Shown here piece after piece: positions 57,777 to 64,000 of a stretch of DNA of 64,000 nt. The stretch spans positions 434,001 to 498,000 of the forward strand of contig NZ_AUGD01000003.1 of NCBI RefSeq assembly GCF_000426845.1, in the 5' to 3' direction. How positions within the stretch are numbered: the first letter of the stretch is position 1; every line of letters starts with the position of its first letter. This stretch comes from Bradyrhizobium sp. in8p8 (GTDB taxonomy: Bacteria > Pseudomonadota > Alphaproteobacteria > Rhizobiales > Xanthobacteraceae). The position numbers and the translations under genes are program-made. The notes under the pieces were generated by a model, which saw only the letters and a list, made by a program, of their open reading frames with translations, was not told the DNA's origin and searched no databases.

Positions 57777-58603
57777 GTCTTCACCGCCCGGGCTGCACCG
57801 CGCTTGGCAGTTTGTGCCTTCTGCGGGGAGAGCGGCTTTCGCTTGGGCCGGGCGACGGCAGCATGACGCTGATCATCGGCATCGTCCGCCGTTCTTTGTT
57901 GATGACGATCATGATCAGCATCATCACGATCATCATCGACGTGCCGACGACGAACGCCGGCGTCGCTTTCAACGAGCGGCTTGAGAAACACCCACATCCA
58001 TGTCGGAAGAGCTGTCATACCGGCAGTGAGATCCGCTTTGAGGGGCGGTCCCACCGTGGGATCTTCGAAAAGATTGGCGAGCTTGCGCCTAACCTGATCA
58101 CTTTCTCCTTCACGAACCAGGAGATCGCGCAGCCAGTGAAGCGCTTGGACGACGCGCATCGCTGGTCGTCCGGCCCAGAATAGCTTGCTGGCCGCGGTTG
58201 GACGGAAGGTGATCGTTACGTTGCCGAGCTTGATCGCGCGGCGCCGAGCGTCGGTGTGCACCACGATTTTGGCGGGGACGGCGTCAGTTAGGCCCAGATC
58301 GTTCGCCGCGGTCATGCCGTCGACAAGCATCCGGGTTTGGTCACGTCGCCCGACGGCGTCGATGACTGAGCGCGGATCAGGCGGATTGGGTTTCTGGGTG
58401 AGTTTGTTGAAGCCAGGCTGATCGTAGAGCCCACGATCAATCCGCCTAAGGATTTCGACCTTCGTCAGCCGCTGCAACGCCTTATCGACCGCGTCCCGCG
58501 AGGCGAGATCGACGAAGTCACTGGGCGTCCAGACCTTGCGTGGCGCATCCGCACGGATGCGCTCGAGCATGGCTTTCTTCAGATCGGGCGAGTCGGTGTT
58601 CAT
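57773..58603 (-). CDS. AbiEi-like antitoxin (DUF6088 type) with His/Asp-rich tail
   Basis: A 276-residue protein. The N-terminal winged helix (LERIRADAPRKVWTPSDFVD, DAVDKALQRLTKVEILRRID) and LYDQPGFNKL match DUF6088/AbiEi antitoxins, which repress their own promoter. NLFEDPTVGPP and the following MTALPTWMWVFLKPLVE end the family part. A tail VRRRHVDDDRDDADHDRHQQ and further Arg/Lys-rich residues look unlike usual AbiEi ends and come from repeated gatgat/catcat triplets. The start at 58603 directly adjoins an operator that covers the ribosome-site region; the promoter predicts a leaderless transcript. Confidence 0.88.
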   Translation of the reverse strand: MNTDSPDLKKAMLERIRADAPRKVWTPSDFVDLASRDAVDKALQRLTKVEILRRIDRGLYDQPGFNKLTQKPNPPDPRSVIDAVGRRDQTRMLVDGMTAANDLGLTDAVPAKIVVHTDARRRAIKLGNVTITFRPTAASKLFWAGRPAMRVVQALHWLRDLLVREGESDQVRRKLANLFEDPTVGPPLKADLTAGMTALPTWMWVFLKPLVESDAGVRRRHVDDDRDDADHDRHQQRTADDADDQRHAAVARPKRKPLSPQKAQTAKRGAARAVKT

Positions 58604-58631
58604 GTCCGAAAATTGTAGTCCTTTTTCGGAC
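58604..58631. promoter_or_regulatory. AbiEi operator 1 (GTCCGAAA palindrome) on the promoter
   Basis: GTCCGAAAA (58604-58612) and TTTTCGGAC (58623-58631) are perfect nine-base arms separated by ten bases. The -10 box of the gene lies inside. It touches the start codon at 58603. The core half-site is shared with operator 2 at the same spacing. Confidence 0.85.
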
Positions 58632-58640
58632 GCGAACCAA
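58612..58640 (-). promoter_or_regulatory. Promoter of the AbiEi-AbiEii unit, probably leaderless
   Basis: On the minus strand TTGGTT (58635-58640), a 17-base spacer and TACAAT (58612-58617), then eight bases to the ATG. A start of transcription on or next to the ATG would give a leaderless message, matching the lack of a ribosome site. The -35 box is weak. Confidence 0.6.
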
Positions 58641-58644
58641 GTGG

Positions 58645-58678
58645 ATTGTCCGAAATAAATATACAAATTTCGGACAAT
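58645..58678. promoter_or_regulatory. AbiEi operator 2 (ATTGTCCGAAAT palindrome)
   Basis: ATTGTCCGAAAT (58645-58656) and ATTTCGGACAAT (58667-58678) are perfect twelve-base arms with a ten-base spacer. It lies between the stop of the paralogous gene and the promoter of the AbiEi-AbiEii unit, centred 44 bases from operator 1, about four helical turns. Confidence 0.85.
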
Positions 58679-59308
58679 CTAAATAGGTAGGCCGCCCACC
58701 TGAGAATGGCTCCTTCGGCCGTATGCAACTTTGCCGACCGTCCTGGCGAGCCAGCTCGGTAGCTGGGGCGCGACCGCGACGAGTTCGCCGAACGTGGAAG
58801 ACGGCAACTTGCGCTTCAACGTCATCAAGGCGGCTTCTGCCTTTTCCGGCCCCAGCCAGGCGAGCGCTCGCACCGCCTGTCCGGCGGGCCGATCGGCCAG
58901 CGCCAACTGCCAGCGCGGCGCATGCCGCAGCTCGACGACCTGCTGGCCCAGATTCATCGTCCGGCTACGGCCCGATGTCAGATAGACCGACCGGACCGGC
59001 ACCTGTGTCGTGAGGCCGAGCGCGTTAGCGGCCGCGGCACCGTTCGACACGATGGTTTCGCCGCGCTGGAGCGCGAGGGCTTCGACGGCCTTCTCGACGG
59101 AGGGCGCGCGGACGCCGAACCGACTCGAAACCGGGCGCAGATAGACGCCGCGCCCGGCACGCATCAGCCGGCCACGTTCAGCCAGTCGCGACAAGGCTTG
59201 ATCCACCGCGGCGCGATTGCCGAGATGGAGCAGGCTCTTCGCCGCGATCGGAGCGCCCTCGGGCAAGCCCTCGGTGTGCGCCAGAATCTGTTCGGTCAGT
59301 CGTTGCAC
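58679..59308 (-). CDS. Second AbiEi-like antitoxin (DUF6088-type), orphan
   Basis: A 209-residue winged-helix protein of the same family as its downstream neighbour. VDQALSRLAERGRLMRAGRGVYLRP and VEALALQRGETIVSNGAAAANALGLTTQVPVR are family features. TFGELVAVAPQLPSWLARTVGKVAYGR replaces the longer tail. It has no own toxin gene and comes directly upstream of the complete pair. The GTG start at 59308 has AGGAGA seven bases before it; the open frame further upstream is the operator region. It is probably a second autoregulator with different operator recognition. Confidence 0.85.
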   Translation of the reverse strand: MQRLTEQILAHTEGLPEGAPIAAKSLLHLGNRAAVDQALSRLAERGRLMRAGRGVYLRPVSSRFGVRAPSVEKAVEALALQRGETIVSNGAAAANALGLTTQVPVRSVYLTSGRSRTMNLGQQVVELRHAPRWQLALADRPAGQAVRALAWLGPEKAEAALMTLKRKLPSSTFGELVAVAPQLPSWLARTVGKVAYGRRSHSQVGGLPI

Positions 59309-59318
59309 GGCACTTCTC

Positions 59319-59348
59319 CTGTCAGAAATATATGCGGTTTTCTGACAG
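59319..59348. promoter_or_regulatory. Operator of the orphan AbiEi paralogue (CTGTCAGAAA palindrome)
   Basis: CTGTCAGAAA (59319-59328) and TTTCTGACAG (59339-59348) are perfect ten-base arms with a ten-base spacer. It covers the promoter of the gene from between the -35 and -10 boxes to the transcription start. Half-site TGTCAGAAA differs from TGTCCGAAA of its neighbour, as does the spacing. Confidence 0.88.
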
Positions 59349-59355
59349 TTTTCAA
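59327..59355 (-). promoter_or_regulatory. Strong sigma-70-like promoter of the orphan AbiEi gene
   Basis: On the minus strand TTGAAA (59350-59355), a 17-base spacer and TATATT (59327-59332); each box is one base off consensus. The palindrome at 59319-59348 overlaps it, so binding there would repress. Confidence 0.75.
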
Positions 59356-59480
59356 TCTCCCCCAAACCGACTGGAAGGGCCAGCGATTGAGAGGGGGCCT
59401 GGAGGGGAAAGCCTTCCCCTGCGGCCGAGCCCAGGGTCTCGGCCGACCCCTTCTGCGGGGAGACCCCGCAACGCCCTCAT

Positions 59481-59562
59481 TAGAGTGAGAGTGTGGACCG
59501 GATTTCCGTGACGGGTTGAGGGTCGGGAGAGAGTCTTCCGGCGCCCGTCATGGAGTTTGATC
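59481..59562 (+). ncRNA. Structured 5' leader A (upstream of DUF932)
   Basis: TAGAGTGAGAG starts a segment nearly identical to one at 62133. GACGGG and CCCGTC form an outer stem, and CGGGAGA with TCTTCCG an inner hairpin. GGAG, the ribosome site, follows the stem. The second copy keeps the fold although bases differ, with one compensating pair. The true DUF932 start (59565) is decided by this alignment. Confidence 0.8.
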
Positions 59563-59564
59563 CC

Positions 59565-60758
59565 ATGAACATGCAGGTTCTCGATGCCCGGCGCGACGTG
59601 AGTGGCGGCTGGAAGGTGGACATCAACCGCGGCGAGCGCATCGGTCGGGTTTCCTCGGAGTGGTTCTCGCGACCCGACGACGAGCGCTATCTCTCGCTCG
59701 CCGAACTCGGCCGGACCGTCCGCGAGCGCACCGAGCGCAGCCGAACGCGCGTTGTCGAATCCGCGCTTATCCATGTCGAAGCCAGCCGCACCGATCCCGA
59801 ACGGCTTGCCCTGATCCTACCAGGCGCCGACAAGCCCATCGCTCCGACGCACTGGAGTTTCGGTCAGCTCGCGAGCCAGGTCGGCGCGCCGGCCGCCTAT
59901 CTGCGGCAGCTCCCCGCCGCGCTCGCCGGCATCAACCTGCAATATGGGCTGACCGCCCACCGCGCCGAGCAGATCAAGACCCTCGAGACCGACGACGGCC
60001 GCGTCGAGCTGCGCGCCGTGACCGGCCCCGACTACGGCCGGATCTACGACCACGAGCTGGTCGAAGCCGTGCAGCGCATCGCCGGCAACGGCACCGGCGA
60101 CACCCGTTGGAAAGTGCCCGGTGTCCTCGACTGGTCGACCGGCGTCTATAATCCGCGCGTCGACATCACCAAGGACACCACGACGCTCTACGCTTCCGAT
60201 CGCGACGTCTTCCTTTTCCTCGTCGACGATCTGAATCCGATCGAAGCCGGCAAGCTCGCGGATGGATCGCCCGATCTCTATTTCAGGGGCTTCTATGCCT
60301 GGAACAGCGAAGTGGGCGCCAAGACCCTTGGTATCGCGTCCTTCTATCTCAGGGCCGTGTGCCAGAATCGCAATTTGTGGGGCGTCGAAGATTTCGAGGA
60401 GATCTCCATCCGCCATTCCAAATACGCCGCTTCGCGCTTCGCCCATGAGGCGGCGCCGGCCTTGCTCAGCTTCGCGGACTCCTCACCGCAGCCGTTCATC
60501 ACCGGCATCAAGGCGGCGCGCGAACGCATCGTCGCGCACAAGGACGAAGAGCGCACCGAATTCCTGCGCCGCCGCGGCTTCTCGAAAGCCGAGACGGGCA
60601 AAATCATCGACGCGGTGCTGGCCGAGGAAGGCCGCCCGCCGGAAAGCATCTTCGATTTCGTCCAGGGCATCACCGCCGTCGCGCGCGACAAGCCCCACCA
60701 GGACGCGCGGCTCGAGCTCGAAGGCAAGGCCAAGAAGCTGCTCGATCGCGCCGCCTGA
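59565..60758 (+). CDS. DUF932 family protein of ICE/plasmid backbone
   Basis: A 397-residue protein of the DUF932 family, found on plasmids and integrative elements and of unknown role. GGWKVDINRGERIGRVSSEWFSRPDDERYLSLAEL is the N-terminal signature; HWSFGQLASQVGAPAAYLRQL, YGRIYDHELVEAVQRIAG and DLYFRGFYAWNSEVGAKTLGIASFYLRAVCQNRNLWG follow. The ATG at 59565 (MNMQVLDARRDV) lies after GGAG with a nine-base gap, as in the matching ParB leader. The ATG at 59550 used by simple ORF calling overlaps that site. A hairpin at 60770-60797 (CCGGAGA/TCTCCGG) follows the stop. Confidence 0.9.
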   Translation: MNMQVLDARRDVSGGWKVDINRGERIGRVSSEWFSRPDDERYLSLAELGRTVRERTERSRTRVVESALIHVEASRTDPERLALILPGADKPIAPTHWSFGQLASQVGAPAAYLRQLPAALAGINLQYGLTAHRAEQIKTLETDDGRVELRAVTGPDYGRIYDHELVEAVQRIAGNGTGDTRWKVPGVLDWSTGVYNPRVDITKDTTTLYASDRDVFLFLVDDLNPIEAGKLADGSPDLYFRGFYAWNSEVGAKTLGIASFYLRAVCQNRNLWGVEDFEEISIRHSKYAASRFAHEAAPALLSFADSSPQPFITGIKAARERIVAHKDEERTEFLRRRGFSKAETGKIIDAVLAEEGRPPESIFDFVQGITAVARDKPHQDARLELEGKAKKLLDRAA

Positions 60759-60909
60759 TCCCCGCAATGCCGGAGATGCGGTTGTCCGTGTCTCCGGCTT
60801 TGCGTCCCCTAGCCATACTGTTTCCGGGCTGTCTTGTGGCCCAGATCCAGGTCACCTATTCAGTGGTGCGGCATGGAGCACAATCGCCAAACGAGCGACT
60901 GGATACAGA

Positions 60910-62028
60910 ATGCTAGAGCAGGCGCCTGCGGAATATTACATCGATGAAAGCGGCAATACCGGCGACCTGAGCACGGTCAAAATCGACTCCTACTTCGTCG
61001 AACAGCGCATGTTCGCCTTGGCTGCATTCGGCTGCACGCTCGACCAGGACTTCACCGATAAATTGGGCGCACTAAAAAAGGCGCACCGCATCCAGTCGTC
61101 GGAGCTCAAATCAAAACAGGCTTATGACAAGCCGCGCTTCATCTTTGATCTTCTGGACCTCCTTGAGACGCGCCGCGCCCCAATCTTTATCGAGCTTGTC
61201 GACAAGCACTTCTTCGTTGTCGTGAACATCATCGAGCGAATGGTGGTGCCCTATGTGGGGGAATGCGACACTCAACCTGGCGCCCTTTGGATGAAGGGCG
61301 TTATGGCGAACTACATGGCGCTATATGCACCTCCCGAGCTGGCTCACGCCTTTGCCGCATGTTGCCAAAGCAGAGACCACGCGGAAATACGCGAACTTTA
61401 CAAGCAAATAATTCGGTGGGCGCAGGGAAGCGGAGTTCCGCCTACTGACGTGGCGGCGGGGATCATCCGTTTTGCGCGCGACAGCTTGAAGGACTTCCGC
61501 AAGCTGCCGAAAGCCAAGGCCGTCGAGCGGGCATTACCGATTCCCGACAAGAATCCCGCCGGGAAGCTGCTCTGGGTTCTGCCGAACCTGACATCGTTCA
61601 CCAACATCTACGCCCGGATCAATCGCTTCGCGCGAAAGCAGGTTTCCGGCGTGACGCTGTTCCACGACGAGCAATTGCAGTTCGGAGACATTCTTCTGCA
61701 CAACAAGAAGCTCGCAGAGGACCTGGCGCAGCTTGGCGTGAAATTGCCCCTGCAGACGGCCGACTTCGAATTCTCGCAGGCGGCCGACCTGCAATTCCAG
61801 CGATCGCACGATTCTATCGGCATTCAGGTCGCCGACGTCCTCGCCGGTTTCATCGCGCGATATGTACAGGACGCTGTGTGGGGCGGCGCCCCCATGCATC
61901 CTGACAAGGTAGCGATTTTCCGCCGCCTCGTCGCAACAGGCGACCGCAGCTTGGGTTCGGGTGTCAACTTCGTCGCGCCCGACAACATGATCCGCTTCCT
62001 CGGCATCGAACCGCGCTCGAATTTCTAG
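60910..62028 (+). CDS. DUF3800 domain protein
   Basis: A 372-residue protein of DUF3800, a family with an RNase H-like fold of unknown function, frequent in mobile and defence regions. YYIDESGNTGD (Asp12, Glu13) is the signature, and SHDSIGIQVADVLAGFIARY the C-terminal acidic motif. Base composition looks lower in GC than the flanking genes. It splits two backbone genes that share a leader, so it may be an insertion. The start at 60910 (MLEQAPAEY) has only a poor ribosome site. Confidence 0.85.
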   Translation: MLEQAPAEYYIDESGNTGDLSTVKIDSYFVEQRMFALAAFGCTLDQDFTDKLGALKKAHRIQSSELKSKQAYDKPRFIFDLLDLLETRRAPIFIELVDKHFFVVVNIIERMVVPYVGECDTQPGALWMKGVMANYMALYAPPELAHAFAACCQSRDHAEIRELYKQIIRWAQGSGVPPTDVAAGIIRFARDSLKDFRKLPKAKAVERALPIPDKNPAGKLLWVLPNLTSFTNIYARINRFARKQVSGVTLFHDEQLQFGDILLHNKKLAEDLAQLGVKLPLQTADFEFSQAADLQFQRSHDSIGIQVADVLAGFIARYVQDAVWGGAPMHPDKVAIFRRLVATGDRSLGSGVNFVAPDNMIRFLGIEPRSNF

Positions 62029-62132
62029 GGCGGCATCAAGCCGTCATGGGCGAATACGAAGGACTGGCGCGGGATCATCGCCGGTTCTGGCAGTGACCTT
62101 ACCGATGGCGTTTGATGGTGTCGCTGCCCTCC

Positions 62133-62205
62133 TAGAGTGAGAGGGCGGTGCTTCGCTTCGTGACGGGTTTAGGGTCGAGAGAGAGGCTTTCGGCGCCCGT
62201 CGCGG
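62133..62205 (+). ncRNA. Structured 5' leader B (upstream of ParB-like gene)
   Basis: The second copy of the leader at 59481. GACGGG and CCCGTC again form the outer stem; the inner hairpin is CGAGAG with CTTTCG. Compared with copy A, a G-C pair is replaced by A-T in the inner stem. GGAG follows directly and serves the ATG at 62216. Confidence 0.8.
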
Positions 62206-62215
62206 AGTAAGTCTC

Positions 62216-64000
62216 ATGGCAACTGCCATTCAGAAGATCACCCTGTCGTCGGCGCAGGACATCCCCTTCAACAAGCTGGTGCTGAGCCAGTCGAACGTCC
62301 GCCGCGTCAAGGCTGGCGTCTCGATCGACGAGCTGGCCGAGTCGATCACCCGGCGCGGTCTCATCCAGTCCCTCCACGTCCGGCCGGTGCTCGATGCCGA
62401 CGGCCAGGAAACCGGCATGTACGAAGTGCCGGCGGGCGGGCGTCGCTTCCGCGCGCTGCAGCTCCTCGTCAAGCAGAAGCGCCTCACCAAGACCTCCAAG
62501 GTGCCGTGCGTGGTGTCGGACGCCAATGCCGACATCCTCGTCGACGAGGTGTCGCTGGCCGAGAATATCGAACGCGCCCCGCTGCATCCTCTCGACCAGT
62601 TCCGCGCGTTCCAGGCGATGCGCGAGAAGGGCATGACCGAGGAGGCGATTGCGGCTGCATTCTTCGCGTCCGTCCAGGTCGTGAAGCAGCGGCTTCGCCT
62701 CGCGGCCGTCTCGCCGTCATTGCTCGATATCTATGCCGAGGACGGCATCACGCTCGAACAGCTCATGGCCTTCACCGTCACCAACGATCATGCGCGTCAG
62801 GAGCAGGTCTGGGAGTCGGTTCGCAATAGCTGGCAGAGGGAACCCTACCAGATCCGGCGCATGCTGACCGAGACCGCCGTCCGCGCATCCGACAAGCGGG
62901 CCGTATTCGTCGGCATCGATGCCTATGAAACCAACGGCGGCTGCGTGCTGCGCGATCTCTTCCAGGATGACGACGGCGGCTGGCTGCAGGATCCTGCGCT
63001 GCTCGATCGCCTGGTCGCCGACAAGCTGAAAGCCTCCGCCGAAGCGATCGCCGGCGAAGGCTGGAAATGGATCGAGGTGGCGATGAGCTTCCCCTATGGC
63101 GCCACCCACGGCCTGCGCGAGATCGTGGGCACGCCGCTCGACCTGACGGCTGACGAACAGGCGACCATCGAGGCGCTCAACGCCGAGTGCGCCAAGCTGG
63201 AGGCCGAATATGAGAACGCCGACGAGTTGCCGGACGAGATCGATCAGCGCCTTGGCGAAATCGAAACCGCGCTCGCCAGCTTCGACGAGCGGCCGGTCCA
63301 CTACGAACCCGCCGACATCGCGATCGCCGGGGTCTTCGTCAGCCTGGACGCCGACGGCACGCTGTCGATCGACCGCGGCTATGTCCGACCCGAGGACGAG
63401 ATCGCCAACCAGGCGGGCGATGGCGAGGGTGAAGAGCAGGATGGCGGCGACGATGACGCTGACTATCCGGCGTCGCCTTCGGTCCAGCGCGCGGTCATCA
63501 CCATCTGCGGCAAACCTGCCGAGCCCGAGGAGGAGGACGAGGACGACACGATCAAGCCGCTCCCCGATCGACTGATCACGGAGCTGACCGCCGATCGCAC
63601 CCTCGCGCTCCGCGACAAGCTCGCCACCGATCCCTCGGTCGCCTTCGTCGCCGTCCTGCACAAGTTCTGCCAGGACGTGTTCTACGGCGGCAGCCAGTAC
63701 GGCTTCGCGATGGAGGTCAGCGTGCGGGGCACGACCTTCCATTCGCAGCCCGAAGGGCTTCGTGACAGCGTCTATGCCAAGGCGATCGAGGCCCGGCACG
63801 ATAGCTGGCGCAAACGGCTCCCGGCCAAAGTCGCTGATCTCTGGGATGGGCTGGCCGCACTGACTGGCCCCGAACAGGCCGAACTCTTCGCCCATTGCGC
63901 TTCGTTCGGCGTCAATGCGCTTTATGAGCGGGCCGATCGCTACGGTGGCCGTGTCTCGGCGCATAGTGTCGAACAGCGCATCGCCGAAGCCGATCGCCTG
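62216..64000 (+). CDS. ParB/RepB/Spo0J family protein, truncated by the window end
   Basis: At least 595 residues; the frame is open to the last base. IPFNKLVLSQSNVRRVKAGVSIDELAESITRRGLIQSLHVRPV and YEVPAGGRRFRALQLLV hold the ParB N-terminal fold with the GGRR CTP-binding motif, and ENIERAPLHPLDQFRAFQAMREKGMTEEAIAAAFFASVQVVKQRLRLA the HTH. A long acidic region (EGEEQDGGDDDADYP) follows. Large ParB-like proteins of this kind lie on plasmids and ICEs, and their role may differ from chromosome partition. The structured leader and GGAG precede the ATG. Confidence 0.92.
   Translation, partial: MATAIQKITLSSAQDIPFNKLVLSQSNVRRVKAGVSIDELAESITRRGLIQSLHVRPVLDADGQETGMYEVPAGGRRFRALQLLVKQKRLTKTSKVPCVVSDANADILVDEVSLAENIERAPLHPLDQFRAFQAMREKGMTEEAIAAAFFASVQVVKQRLRLAAVSPSLLDIYAEDGITLEQLMAFTVTNDHARQEQVWESVRNSWQREPYQIRRMLTETAVRASDKRAVFVGIDAYETNGGCVLRDLFQDDDGGWLQDPALLDRLVADKLKASAEAIAGEGWKWIEVAMSFPYGATHGLREIVGTPLDLTADEQATIEALNAECAKLEAEYENADELPDEIDQRLGEIETALASFDERPVHYEPADIAIAGVFVSLDADGTLSIDRGYVRPEDEIANQAGDGEGEEQDGGDDDADYPASPSVQRAVITICGKPAEPEEEDEDDTIKPLPDRLITELTADRTLALRDKLATDPSVAFVAVLHKFCQDVFYGGSQYGFAMEVSVRGTTFHSQPEGLRDSVYAKAIEARHDSWRKRLPAKVADLWDGLAALTGPEQAELFAHCASFGVNALYERADRYGGRVSAHSVEQRIAEADRL

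Noticed and set aside
59550..59564. Upstream ATG of DUF932
   Set aside because: It overlaps the ribosome site defined by comparison with the ParB leader.

Overview
The window looks like a chromosome segment of an alphaproteobacterium of the Bradyrhizobium type. It is GC-rich, it carries dnaA, dnaN, recF and gyrB close together with rpsT, and it has DUF3551 proteins, Bug-type binding proteins and the palindromic intergenic repeats typical of Rhizobiales. The genus is inferred from gene content and style, not from a search.

Positions 1 to about 43,900 are chromosomal backbone. In order they hold a MATE/DUF2867/DsbA-like operon; an outer-membrane barrel and an ECF sigma operon with an anti-sigma-like protein and a periplasmic metal-sensor-like protein; a MurA with Asp in place of the fosfomycin-target Cys; gyrB, two related secreted proteins, recF, a DUF559 protein, dnaN and dnaA; a 1.2-kb AT-richer non-coding stretch; rpsT; msrA; a polysaccharide-export lipoprotein; hydrolases; a two-subunit molybdopterin dehydrogenase; an HD-GYP protein; a CoA ligase; two tandem DUF3551 genes; an S1 protease; a repressor-controlled second uppS; a histidine kinase; dinB and tspO.

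At 43,926-43,970 lies the 3' 45 nt of a tRNA-Arg(CCG), cut in the anticodon arm and followed at once by a tyrosine-recombinase gene. This marks the left end of an integrated island that runs past the right edge of the window. From 59.5 kb the island shows an ICE/plasmid-like backbone (DUF932 and a large ParB-like protein), with a DUF3800 gene between them. DUF932 and ParB share a near-identical structured 5' leader with a covarying base pair.

The island cargo lies on the minus strand. One stop-start-coupled run goes AbiEi-like antitoxin, AbiEii nucleotidyltransferase, sigma-70-like protein, hypothetical protein, ImmA/IrrE-UvrD helicase. It is followed by a poly-ubiquitin-like protein, an E1-like ThiF enzyme and a DUF6527 protein, ending at a hairpin. 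A third unit has a small YodC-like protein and a 1034-residue caspase-Ski2-type helicase fusion. Together these look like a conflict or defence island that joins ubiquitin-like tagging, a caspase protease, two SF1/SF2 helicases and a toxin-antitoxin switch. I regard this as the most novel part of the window. The tandem AbiEi paralogues have palindromic operators of different sequence and spacing placed on recognisable promoters.
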